DNA of 51,739 nucleotides from an uncultured Lachnospiraceae bacterium (lineage in GTDB: Bacteria > Bacillota > Clostridia > Lachnospirales > Lachnospiraceae), in contig CAJULG010000015.1 in assembly GCA_910587045.1 (NCBI GenBank), positions 1 through 51,739 of the forward strand, given 5' to 3'. The notes under the pieces are model-generated. The model made no database searches and was not told the DNA's origin. It was given only the letters and a program-made list of their open reading frames with translations. Shown piece after piece: positions 34,291 to 41,810 of this stretch. The first letter of the stretch is position 1. Each line of letters opens with the position of its first letter. The position numbers were made by a program, and so were the translations under genes.

Positions 34291-35162
34291 TGTTCCTTCC
34301 CTCCTTTGAAATAGAATAGATACAGGTCCTCCAGATTGGGCTGTACCCGTACCGCATGTTCCATCGGCTGACGATCCGCGATGATCCGTAACATGGTTTC
34401 ATTACCGCCTATATTCCGCAGATTGCTTGTATTAAACGTGGCTGCAATATCTTCTGCCTGCGTGGATGGAACCACACATTCCCATACCTGTCCGCTGATC
34501 TCAGACATAATTTCCCGGGGATCTCCAAAATCCACCATTTGCCCGGACTTCATTATCATGATCTCTTCTGCAATAAACTCTACATCAGAAACAATATGCG
34601 TGGATAAGATTACGATACGTTCCTTGGCAAAAGCACTGATCAGGTTACGAAAACGAACACGTTCTTTCGGATCAAGTCCTGTTGTCGGCTCATCCAGGAT
34701 CAGAATATGCGGATCGTTCAGCATTGCCTGCGCAATTCCCAGACGTCGTTTCATACCGCCGGAAAAGGTTTTGATCTTATGATCACTCTCCCCGGATAAA
34801 CCGACTGCTTCCAGTAATGCCTTCGCCTTTTTCCTTGCAGCCTTTTCACTTAATCCCTTCAGCGCTGCAATATACAAAAGAAAATCAAGTGCCGTAAAGT
34901 CAGGATAGTATTGAAAGTGCTGGGGCAGATACCCTAAAAGCGTTCGGTATTTTTCTCCTAGTCCTGCTATGCTTTTGCCATTCAAAAGAATTTTACCGGA
35001 GGTAGGATTCTGGAGATTACAAAGCAGGCGCATCAATGTGGTCTTTCCCGCACCATTTGCCCCCAGTAAGCCGTAGACCCCGTTGGATAAAGTAATATTC
35101 AGATTGTTTACGGCAGTCTTTGAGCCGAATTGTTTGGTCAGCCCGATTGTTTTCAGTTCCAT
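34287..35162 (-). CDS. ABC transporter ATP-binding protein (NatA/BcrA-like)
   Basis: This 291-residue ATPase has Walker A GANGAGKTT (about residue 40), the Q-loop region LGYLPQHFQYYPDFT, signature FSGGMKRRLGIAQ, Walker B HILILDEPTTGLDP and the switch His in ILSTHIVSD. The start is set at 35162 (MELKTIGL) behind AAAGGAG; the ATG at 35216 lies inside the leader hairpin. It partners with the permease gene downstream. The promoter region nearly duplicates that of the adjacent two-component system. Confidence 0.9.
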   Translation of the reverse strand: MELKTIGLTKQFGSKTAVNNLNITLSNGVYGLLGANGAGKTTLMRLLCNLQNPTSGKILLNGKSIAGLGEKYRTLLGYLPQHFQYYPDFTALDFLLYIAALKGLSEKAARKKAKALLEAVGLSGESDHKIKTFSGGMKRRLGIAQAMLNDPHILILDEPTTGLDPKERVRFRNLISAFAKERIVILSTHIVSDVEFIAEEIMIMKSGQMVDFGDPREIMSEISGQVWECVVPSTQAEDIAATFNTSNLRNIGGNETMLRIIADRQPMEHAVRVQPNLEDLYLFYFKGGKEQ

Positions 35163-35189
35163 ATAAAACTCCTTTCTGTTCTGTGTACA

Positions 35190-35225
35190 TAAAAAATACT
35201 CTCCATATGCTTTCATGGAGAGTAT
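35190..35225 (-). terminator. Terminator after the two-component operon, overlapping the ABC promoter
   Basis: On the minus strand, ATACTCTCCAT pairs perfectly over 11 bases with ATGGAGAGTAT around an eight-base loop, then six T. It lies just after the histidine kinase gene. Its 5' arm contains part of the -10 of the ABC promoter, so it can stop read-through from upstream, and it would also sit in the ABC leader. Confidence 0.8.
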
Positions 35226-35253
35226 AACGGATACTTCTCTACTTTTTATCTAC
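35221..35253 (-). promoter_or_regulatory. ABC exporter promoter with response-regulator-type box
   Basis: GTAGATAAAAAGT-AGAGAA-GTA, then TATACT, in the same spacing as upstream of the response regulator gene (37109-37141). No good -35 is present, as expected for an activated promoter. Confidence 0.7.
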
Positions 35254-36428
35254 AGGTCAGGAGTGTTGAAACATGCAGTCACCTTTGCGCCGGTTAAACT
35301 GTTTTCAAGCTTTAAATAACCGCCATGATGTTCACAGAGTAATCTGCAGATATACAATCCGAGTCCAAAATGCTTTGCATGATCTGTTTCTTCTGTGAAA
35401 TACGGATCTGTTACCCTGTGCAGACTGTTGCTGTCAAATCCCGTTCCATCGTCTGATACTGTAAGCAGAAGGCTCCTTTCCTGTAAAGCAAGATTCAGTG
35501 TGACCGAGGTCCGGGCATAACGTACGGCATTTGCGATCAGATTATTGCATACCTGCGAAACAAATTCTGTGTCAATGAAAAGCTCCGGCACAGAAACTTC
35601 ATTTTGCAGATACAGCGTTTTTCCGTTCTGTACGCATAGGATCCGTGCACTTTCCTCCAGGGATGATAAGAATGGCTGTACAGCAACCGCTTTACATTCG
35701 GGCCGGGTATCTTCCAGGCGTCTGAGGCGGCTCATGCTGTCAATATAGGCTTCCATACGGGACAGATGCTTTCCCATAGTGGCTGCTGTTTCTCTTGTCT
35801 GTATCTGCTCACTTGTCTGCAGCATTTCAGTATACCCCTTCAGTACAGTGAGGGGGGTACGCAGATCGTGGGCAAAAGCAGCATTGAGTGCCTTCCGTTC
35901 TTCCACCTGCCGCCACATTTCAGAAAAATTATTTGCCAGTGTGGTACGCATGATCTCAAAGGAGGCCACCAGCTCCCCTAATTCATCCTTACTGTCATAT
36001 GCAATGGAAAAATCCAGATCACTCTTTGCTATCTTCTCCGATGCTTCCCGCAGTTCCGCAAGGGGTCTTTTTAACCTGTTCCGATAAAACAGGAATGCCG
36101 CTGCCAGGATGCACAATGCAGAATAGACAGGCGTTGCAAGCATGGGAAACAGTTCTAACAAGGTAATCCTTTGTTCATCCCGTTCCGATAACGGAGCCGA
36201 TTCCCTGCCGATATAAGTACCTTCCCCCAGATATTCGCCCTGCTCGTTTGTCAGGTAATACTTTTCGCCGGATGGCGGGTAAGATGACCAGATCCTGTCG
36301 GCTGCACGATCGCAGATGGAGCTTGTCAGAATAGAGAGCGCAAGGGCAAGCAGGACAAAGGTTGCCACATAAAGAACAAGGCTCCTTCGAAGTGAAAGAT
36401 TCTGTCCGGATCGTTTTATTTTTTCCAT
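35250..36428 (-). CDS. Sensor histidine kinase
   Basis: This 392-residue membrane kinase has TM1 (about 15-36), a short extracellular loop (37-92), TM2 (about 93-115), HAMP (about 116-170), HisKA with H187 in AFAHDLRTPLTVLKGYTEML, and HATPase with ICNNLIANAVRYA-type N box, VSDDGTGFD and HFGLGLYICRLL. The short sensor loop is typical of kinases paired with peptide-antibiotic ABC exporters. The start overlaps the restored end of the response regulator frame by 13 bases. It is intact, although its regulator is frameshifted. Confidence 0.9.
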   Translation of the reverse strand: MEKIKRSGQNLSLRRSLVLYVATFVLLALALSILTSSICDRAADRIWSSYPPSGEKYYLTNEQGEYLGEGTYIGRESAPLSERDEQRITLLELFPMLATPVYSALCILAAAFLFYRNRLKRPLAELREASEKIAKSDLDFSIAYDSKDELGELVASFEIMRTTLANNFSEMWRQVEERKALNAAFAHDLRTPLTVLKGYTEMLQTSEQIQTRETAATMGKHLSRMEAYIDSMSRLRRLEDTRPECKAVAVQPFLSSLEESARILCVQNGKTLYLQNEVSVPELFIDTEFVSQVCNNLIANAVRYARTSVTLNLALQERSLLLTVSDDGTGFDSNSLHRVTDPYFTEETDHAKHFGLGLYICRLLCEHHGGYLKLENSLTGAKVTACFNTPDL

Positions 36429-37089
36429 TTATACCCACACCCCCAAACAGTTTCAATGTATACACGGTCTGTATATTCTGCGATTTTTGTCCGGATCCTG
36501 CGAATATGTTCCGTCACAACACTGCTGTTCCCTCACTGTCATAGCCCCAGATATGTTCATAGATCCGTTCCCGGTCAAAGACCTGTCCCGGATTCTGCGA
36601 TAACAATTCCACAATGTCAAATTCCTTCCTGGCAAGTCCAAGACGTTTACCAGAAAAAAACAGGCATCGTTCTGCATAATCAATGATCAGATCACCGGAA
36701 AACCTTATCTGTGCCTCAAAACTGTGCCTTGTTTCCCTCCGCAAATGCGCTTCCACCCGCGCTTCAAGTTCCAGCAGGGAAAAAGGCTTGACGATATAAT
36801 CATCCCCTCCGGCGGCAAATCCGTTCACCTTGTCCGTATCCTCCAGCCGGGCAGTCAGAAAGAGGATCGGACAGGAAATATGATCACGAATACGCCTGCA
36901 GATCTCCAATCCATTCATGTGGGGCATATTAATATCAAGCAGGATAATATCCGGGTCGTATTCCACCTGCTTTAGCGTTTCTGTTCCATTGGCAGCACGC
37001 AGCACACAATATCCCTTGCTTTCAAAAAAGCTGGCAAGCATAGATACAATGTCCGCCTCATCATCCGCAATTAATATTTTTTTCTGCAT
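36416..37089 (-). pseudogene. OmpR-family response regulator with one-base frameshift
   Basis: The receiver is complete: ILIADDEAD, D52 in IILLDINMP, LTAR and VKPFSLLEL, followed by a winged-helix domain. The reading frame stops at 36514 after IWGYDSEGTAVL. If one base is restored near 36528-36534 (within GAGGGAACAGC), translation continues as NSSVVTEHIRRIRTKI... and ends IETVWGCGYKWKK at a TAA at 36416-36418. That gives the usual 224 residues, with the end overlapping the kinase start. The loss removes the recognition helix end and wing, so the encoded protein should not bind DNA properly. A sequencing error cannot be excluded. Confidence 0.85.
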
Positions 37090-37108
37090 ATCATGTACCT
37101 CCGGAATA

Positions 37109-37141
37109 AGTATAGCCGCTATTTCTCAACTTTTTATCTAC
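37109..37141 (-). promoter_or_regulatory. Two-component operon promoter with the same box as the ABC promoter
   Basis: GTAGATAAAAAGT-TGAGAA-ATA, then TATACT on the minus strand. Thirteen leading bases and the TATACT are identical in sequence and spacing to the ABC promoter. This indicates autoregulation by the response regulator. Confidence 0.7.
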
Positions 37142-37151
37142 TATAAGAATT

Positions 37152-37212
37152 CCCCCTGCGTCTTTGCCGTATGCCTCACAGAATGAAACAATGGCAGGAA
37201 GCAGGGGGTTTT
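37152..37212. repeat. Inverted repeat after ptsI with T tract only on the plus strand
   Basis: CCCCCTGC and GCAGGGGG enclose about 41 bases containing an inner TGCC/GGCA pair. A TTTT follows on the plus strand, where no gene ends. It may act as a weak terminator for ptsI on the minus strand, without a T tract. Confidence 0.45.
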
Positions 37213-37225
37213 GTCCCTTTCTTAT

Positions 37226-38839
37226 CTAGTTGGCGTCACGGATGATCTTTCGGATCGGCAGGATACAGCCTGGAGATACGGATAATTCATCCAGCCCCAT
37301 TTCCAGGAAGGTTTCTGTCAGCTCTGTATCGGCTCCCAGCTCTCCGCAGATTCCTGCCCAGATTCCTTCCTTGTGTGCATTCTCCGCTACCATACGGATC
37401 AGCCGCAGGATCGCTTCATGATGTGCGTTGTAGAATACATCCAGCTTTGGATTCTGACGGTCAATGGCCAATGTATACTGAGTCAGATCATTGGTACCGA
37501 TACTAAAGAAGTCTACCTCCTTCGCCAGTTGATCACTGATGATAGCAGCCGCCGGAGTTTCAATCATGATTCCCTCCTCTACCTCACCGACCGGTATGCC
37601 TGCTGCCTTCAATTCCTCTTTTACCCCGGCAGAAATCGTCTTGATCTGACGCACCTCGCTTACGGAGGTAATCATCGGATACATAATTGCAATATTTCCA
37701 AAAGCGCTGGCCCGGAATAATGCCCGAAGCTGGGTCTTGAAGATTTCCGGTCTTGCCAGACAGATCCGGATCGCCCGGAATCCCAGGGCCGGATTATCCT
37801 CCTGATCCAGATCAAAATAGTCCACCTGCTTATCCGCCCCGATATCCAGCGTCCGGATAATGACCTTTTTCCCTGCCATGGTCTCTGCTACCCGCTTATA
37901 TACCTGAAACTGCTCCTCCTCCGTTGGATAATCCCTGGATTCCAGATACAGGAATTCACTGCGGAACAGACCGATTCCTTCTGCATCATTCAACAAAACC
38001 GTTGCCAGATCATTCACATTCCCGATATTTGCATACAAATGTACCTTCTGGCCGGACTGAGTTACCGTTTCCTTTCCCTTCAGGGTCTGATATAACTGAT
38101 TCCGTTCCTCTTCCTCCGCCTTTCTCTTCCGATACTCTAATATTGTGGTTTCGTCCGGATCCACATACAGGATTCCCTCCTTGCCATCCACAATGGCCAG
38201 CTTGCCATCCCATTCCTTCCGGATCTCGATCCCGATCAGCGCCGGGATTCCCATGGTCCTTGCCAGAATAGCGGTATGCGAATTGGTAGAACCCAGCCGG
38301 GTTACAAATGCAAGCAGCTTGGACTTATCCATCTTCACGGTCTCACTTGGTGCTAAATCCTCTGCAACAATGATCACCGGCTCCTCTCCCAGATCACCGG
38401 AATCTCCTTTCCCGGACAGGATCGAAACCACCCGGTCCGAAATATCCTTGATATCTGCAGAACGTGCCTGAAAATATTCATCATCCATATTGGCAAACAT
38501 TTCAGCAAAATGATCACCGGTCATGGCAACTGCATATTCCGCATTCACCTCCTGTGCGGATATCATGTTGGTGATCGATTCGTTGTAATCATCATCCTCC
38601 AGCAGCATACTGTGTACTTCAAAAATCTGGGCATTTACCTCTCCGACCTCCTGCAGGGCCTTTTCGTACAGCTCCTGCAGCTGCTCCACTGCGGTTGCTT
38701 TCGCCTTCTCATAGCGTGCCAGTTCCGCAGTTGTGTCATCAATATGCTTTCGCACAATCTGCCCCTGCTCCTTGGAATAGAACAGGATCGGTCCGATTGC
38801 AACTCCGTTAAATACCTTTTTACCAGAATATTGTTCCAT
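37226..38839 (-). CDS. ptsI: Phosphoenolpyruvate-protein phosphotransferase (PTS enzyme I)
   Basis: This 537-residue cytoplasmic enzyme transfers phosphate from PEP to HPr. The active-site His is in LGSTNSHTAILARTMGIPAL (about residue 186). The PEP-binding barrel has GIGLFRSEFLYL, RTLDIGADKQ, GFRAIRICL and the C-terminal active Cys in WAGICGELGAD. The length is normal for the family. AAGGAGC precedes the start. It is monocistronic, without ptsH nearby. Its ~200-base leader contains a terminator overlapped by a RAT-like element, so antitermination control by a BglG/GlcT-type protein is likely. Confidence 0.95.
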   Translation of the reverse strand: MEQYSGKKVFNGVAIGPILFYSKEQGQIVRKHIDDTTAELARYEKAKATAVEQLQELYEKALQEVGEVNAQIFEVHSMLLEDDDYNESITNMISAQEVNAEYAVAMTGDHFAEMFANMDDEYFQARSADIKDISDRVVSILSGKGDSGDLGEEPVIIVAEDLAPSETVKMDKSKLLAFVTRLGSTNSHTAILARTMGIPALIGIEIRKEWDGKLAIVDGKEGILYVDPDETTILEYRKRKAEEEERNQLYQTLKGKETVTQSGQKVHLYANIGNVNDLATVLLNDAEGIGLFRSEFLYLESRDYPTEEEQFQVYKRVAETMAGKKVIIRTLDIGADKQVDYFDLDQEDNPALGFRAIRICLARPEIFKTQLRALFRASAFGNIAIMYPMITSVSEVRQIKTISAGVKEELKAAGIPVGEVEEGIMIETPAAAIISDQLAKEVDFFSIGTNDLTQYTLAIDRQNPKLDVFYNAHHEAILRLIRMVAENAHKEGIWAGICGELGADTELTETFLEMGLDELSVSPGCILPIRKIIRDAN

Positions 38840-38934
38840 AAGCTCCTTCTTTCCCTATGGCATAACCCGGAATCCTCAACTGCCATAGTATTAATATTAT
38901 TTTAAAATCCTCCGGATTTTATGACTGATTGAAC

Positions 38935-38988
38935 AAAAAAACCTGGGCATGAGAAGAAAAGGGGATACATTTCTTATCACGTCCAGGT
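38935..38988 (-). terminator. Leader terminator of ptsI
   Basis: On the minus strand, ACCTGG-a-CGTGA pairs with TCATG-c-CCAGGT, with an inner AAGAAA/TTTTCTT stem, and is followed by seven T. It lies about 100 bases before ptsI and would stop transcription unless disrupted. Confidence 0.8.
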
Positions 38989-39012
38989 AATGCCAACTTA
39001 ATGTTACACCCC
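38983..39012 (-). promoter_or_regulatory. RAT-like antiterminator element in the ptsI leader
   Basis: The 30-base minus-strand element has GGGTGTAAC at its 5' end and TTGGCATTACC at its 3' end. The BglG/LicT/GlcT target consensus is GGxTTGTxAC...GGCAxxACC. Its last six bases are the first arm of the leader terminator, exactly the overlap by which RAT elements control termination. In Bacillus, GlcT controls ptsGHI this way. No antiterminator protein gene is in the window. Confidence 0.6.
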
Positions 39013-39044
39013 GAAAGGAGTATTCACTTGTAAAATCTATATCT

Positions 39045-39074
39045 ATTTTAATATGATATAAGAAGGATTGTCAA
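39045..39074 (-). promoter_or_regulatory. ptsI promoter
   Basis: TTGACA, 18 bases and TAAAAT on the minus strand, about 30 bases ahead of the RAT-like element. It is back to back with the rib operon promoter. Confidence 0.7.
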
Positions 39075-39122
39075 CTGCTAAATACAATGTACTGTTCTAA
39101 CCTAAAATGAAATAATTAGCAC

Positions 39123-39151
39123 TTGCATTTCTCATGATTCCATAGTAGAAT
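39123..39151 (+). promoter_or_regulatory. Promoter of the riboflavin operon
   Basis: TTGCAT, 17 bases and TAGAAT, 20 bases before the FMN riboswitch. Confidence 0.75.
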
Positions 39152-39171
39152 AGGCCACAAGAAAATATTGT

Positions 39172-39280
39172 ATTCTTCAGGGCAGGGTGTGATTCCCTAC
39201 CGGCGGTACAGCCCGCGAGCCGTAAGGCATGATTCGGTGAAACTCCGAAGCCGACAGTATAGTCTGGATGAAAGAAGAAT
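39172..39280 (+). ncRNA. FMN riboswitch (RFN element)
   Basis: P1 is ATTCTTC (39172-39178) with GAAGAAT (39274-39280). Inside are AGGGCAGGGTG, GATTCCCTACCGGCGGT, GCCCGCGAGCC, GATTCGGTGAAACTCCGAA and GCCGACAGTATAGTCTGGAT, the conserved FMN core in order. It controls the rib operon through the terminator at 39363. Confidence 0.97.
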
Positions 39281-39362
39281 CGGGACAGCAGACCGGATCC
39301 ATGGTGTTGTATATACGGTTTCCGCTGTCGTCAGGATTCAGGCTATGGCCGGAATCCTTCTC

Positions 39363-39398
39363 CCCTGTGAATAGAATCGGTATCACAGGGATTTTTTT
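39363..39398 (+). terminator. FMN riboswitch terminator
   Basis: CCCTGTGA pairs with TCACAGGG, followed by ATTTTTTT. It lies 83 bases after the aptamer and stops transcription when FMN is bound. Confidence 0.9.
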
Positions 39399-39446
39399 AT
39401 GCCGCTTTTTCATATCGGGATTGAATCAGAAAAGGGAGGACGCATC

Positions 39447-40019
39447 ATGAAGCTTGCAGTCTTATTTCCGGGAATCGGATATCATACTGACAAACCACTG
39501 TTATATTATAGTCGGAAGCTGGCACAACAATATCAATATGAGATCATCCAGGTATCCTATGGCGGTTTTCCGGCAGATGTAAAAGGCTCGCCGGAAAAAA
39601 TGGAGGCGGCATTCTTTAGTGCCATGGAACAGACAGAGGCGGTTCTTAAGGACGTGGATTTCGGCCTGTACGATACCTGCCTCTTTATCTCCAAGAGCGT
39701 GGGAACCGCAGTGTCCGCTGCCTATGCCCGGAACCATGGTCTGACGACCTGCAATATATTTTATACACCGGTAGAAGCTTCCTTCCCGTTCATGGAGCAG
39801 GATGGTATCGTATTTACCGGAACCAGCGATCCGTGGGTCGAGACTGCCCTTGTGAAACAGGAATGTGCAAAGCGGAATCTGCCCCTGTTCATTACCAGAG
39901 ACGGAAATCATTCTCTGGAGACCGGAGACGCCATGACCGACCTGCGAAATCTTCATGAGATCATGGAACAGACCCGAAGCTATATTGCACGAATATCCCG
40001 AAAGGAGGGAATCCATTGA
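39447..40019 (+). CDS. Alpha/beta-hydrolase-like protein in the riboflavin operon
   Basis: This is a 190-residue cytoplasmic protein. The start at 39447 follows GGGAGGACG. LAVLFPGIGYHTDKPLLYYS opens an alpha/beta fold. FISKSVGTA has the nucleophile-elbow shape (Lys-Ser-Val-Gly), TGTSDPWV carries an acid residue and DGNHSLETGD a His, consistent with a Ser-Asp-His triad. It is first after the FMN riboswitch and overlaps ribD by four bases (TTGA). It is not one of the known riboflavin enzymes. A hydrolase acting on a flavin precursor or phosphate ester is conceivable, but nothing in the sequence fixes the substrate. Confidence 0.8.
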   Translation: MKLAVLFPGIGYHTDKPLLYYSRKLAQQYQYEIIQVSYGGFPADVKGSPEKMEAAFFSAMEQTEAVLKDVDFGLYDTCLFISKSVGTAVSAAYARNHGLTTCNIFYTPVEASFPFMEQDGIVFTGTSDPWVETALVKQECAKRNLPLFITRDGNHSLETGDAMTDLRNLHEIMEQTRSYIARISRKEGIH

Positions 40020-41098
40020 CCGAAGAGCAATTCATGCGGCGTGCCATTGAACTGGCGAAAAGGGCCGCCGGAAAAACCAATCCGAATCCGATGGTGGGAG
40101 CTGTGATCGTAAAAAACGGGAAAATCATCGGGGAAGGCTTTCATCAGCAGATCGGCGGACTTCACGCAGAGCGGAACGCGCTGGCAGCCTGTACGGAATC
40201 CCCGGAAGGGGGAACCATCTATGTCACCCTGGAGCCCTGCTGCCATTACGGAAAGACGCCGCCCTGTACGGAGGCTATAATCGCGCATCGGCTGGCGCGG
40301 GTGGTCATCGGCTCCAGAGACCCGAATCCTAAAGTGGCCGGAAAAGGCGCTGCCCTGCTCCGGCAGGCGGGCATTGCAGTTACCGAGGATTTTCTGCGCG
40401 GGGAATGTGACGCTGTGAATCCGGTCTTCCTTCACTATATCCGGAATAAGGAGCCATATATCGCGTTAAAATATGCTATGACGGCAGACGGTAAGACTGC
40501 TGCGAATTCCGGCGCCTCTCAGTGGATCACCGGGGAAGCCGCCAGAACCCATGTCCACCGGCTGCGCAATTACTATACCGGCATTCTGGCAGGAATCGGA
40601 ACTGTCCTGCAGGATGATCCGATGCTGACCTGTCGTATTCCGGGTGGACGCAATCCGGTACGGATCGTCTGTGACAGTCATCTGCGGATTCCCCTGGATT
40701 GTAAGCTGTGTAATACCACAGACCAGGCGCCGGTCATCGTTGCCTGCCTGGATGATCCGGAACATAAGCAGGCGGCACTGGAGGCAAAGGGCGTACAGGT
40801 GCTGTTTACTGCGAAACGGGAGGGCCGGATTGACATATCGGATCTGCTTATGAAATTAGGCGCACTTGATATCGACGGCATCCTGGTGGAAGGCGGCGGA
40901 ACCATCAATGCCTCTTTTGTTGCGGCAGGACAGGTACATCACATCTATGCCTATGTAGGAGCACAGATATTCGGCGGTGTGAATTCCTATACGCCGGTCA
41001 GCGGCCCGGGGATTGAAGTGGTAGCAGACAGCCTGAAGCTGTCCCGGCCGCAGGTTCAGATCCTGGGGGAAGATATCCTGATCGAATATGACTGTTAA
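40016..41098 (+). CDS. ribD: Riboflavin biosynthesis bifunctional deaminase/reductase
   Basis: This 360-residue enzyme deaminates and then reduces the pyrimidine intermediate of riboflavin synthesis. The N-terminal deaminase has the zinc site HAERNAL with EPCCHYGKTPPCTEAI. The C-terminal reductase domain (about 145-360) has YAMTADGKTAA, GIGTVLQDDPMLTCR and LVEGGGTINASF. The start is TTG at 40016, because AAAGGAGGG lies six bases upstream; the ATG at 40034 would clip the first helix. It overlaps the hydrolase gene by four bases. Confidence 0.96.
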   Translation: MTEEQFMRRAIELAKRAAGKTNPNPMVGAVIVKNGKIIGEGFHQQIGGLHAERNALAACTESPEGGTIYVTLEPCCHYGKTPPCTEAIIAHRLARVVIGSRDPNPKVAGKGAALLRQAGIAVTEDFLRGECDAVNPVFLHYIRNKEPYIALKYAMTADGKTAANSGASQWITGEAARTHVHRLRNYYTGILAGIGTVLQDDPMLTCRIPGGRNPVRIVCDSHLRIPLDCKLCNTTDQAPVIVACLDDPEHKQAALEAKGVQVLFTAKREGRIDISDLLMKLGALDIDGILVEGGGTINASFVAAGQVHHIYAYVGAQIFGGVNSYTPVSGPGIEVVADSLKLSRPQVQILGEDILIEYDC

Positions 41099-41110
41099 GG
41101 AGAGATTGCA

Positions 41111-41782
41111 ATGTTTACAGGAATTATAGAAGAAGTGGGAACGGTAAAGAAGATCATTGGTCATCAGACCTCCGGTTTTATCGAGGTGACTGCGGATAAA
41201 GTTCTGTCCGGAACCAATATCGGTGACAGCATTGCAGTTAACGGGGTCTGCCTTACTGTTACCCGGATGCAGAGCGGCAGCTTTATTGCCGATGTGATGG
41301 CGGAAACACTCCGGAAGACAAATCTGGGAAGCCTGCCCATAGGCGCAGATGTCAACCTGGAGCGTGCCATGGCAGCGGACGGCCGGTTTGGCGGGCATAT
41401 TGTCAGCGGACACATTGATGGAACCGGAAAGGTCATTTCCTTACAGCCGGAGGGCAATGCGGTCTGGGTAACGGTCTCGGCGCCTGCTCCCATCCTGCAT
41501 CTGATCGTTAACAAAGGTTCTATTGCGATTGACGGCATCAGCCTGACAGTCGCTTATGTAGACGATTCCGTATTCAAGGTTTCTGTGATTCCCCACACAG
41601 GAGCAGAGACTGCGCTGCTGAAGCGCAGACCGGGCGATATGGTGAATCTGGAAAATGATGTTATTGGCAAGTATGTAGAAAAACTGCTTCTGCCCTACTC
41701 CACTGCAGAAATGAAAACCAGTGTGCAGCCCGAGTCAGACGGTATTACAATGGACTTTCTACAAAGCCATGGCTTTGAATGA
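41111..41782 (+). CDS. ribE: Riboflavin synthase alpha subunit
   Basis: This 223-residue enzyme dismutates two 6,7-dimethyl-8-ribityllumazine molecules into riboflavin. It shows two lumazine-binding repeats: MFTGIIEEVGTVKK with NGVCLTVT (residues 1-95), and GGHIVSGHIDGTGKV with AIDGISLTVA (about 96-190). AAGGAGAG precedes the start, 12 bases after ribD. It is placed between ribD and ribBA as in the usual Firmicutes operon. Confidence 0.96.
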   Translation: MFTGIIEEVGTVKKIIGHQTSGFIEVTADKVLSGTNIGDSIAVNGVCLTVTRMQSGSFIADVMAETLRKTNLGSLPIGADVNLERAMAADGRFGGHIVSGHIDGTGKVISLQPEGNAVWVTVSAPAPILHLIVNKGSIAIDGISLTVAYVDDSVFKVSVIPHTGAETALLKRRPGDMVNLENDVIGKYVEKLLLPYSTAEMKTSVQPESDGITMDFLQSHGFE

Positions 41783-41810
41783 TGGAAGGATGAAAACAGG
41801 AGGAAACAAG

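Noticed and set aside
34287..37089. VanRS partner for the vanG module
   Set aside because: The two-component system shares its promoter box with the adjacent ABC exporter, not with the vanG upstream region.
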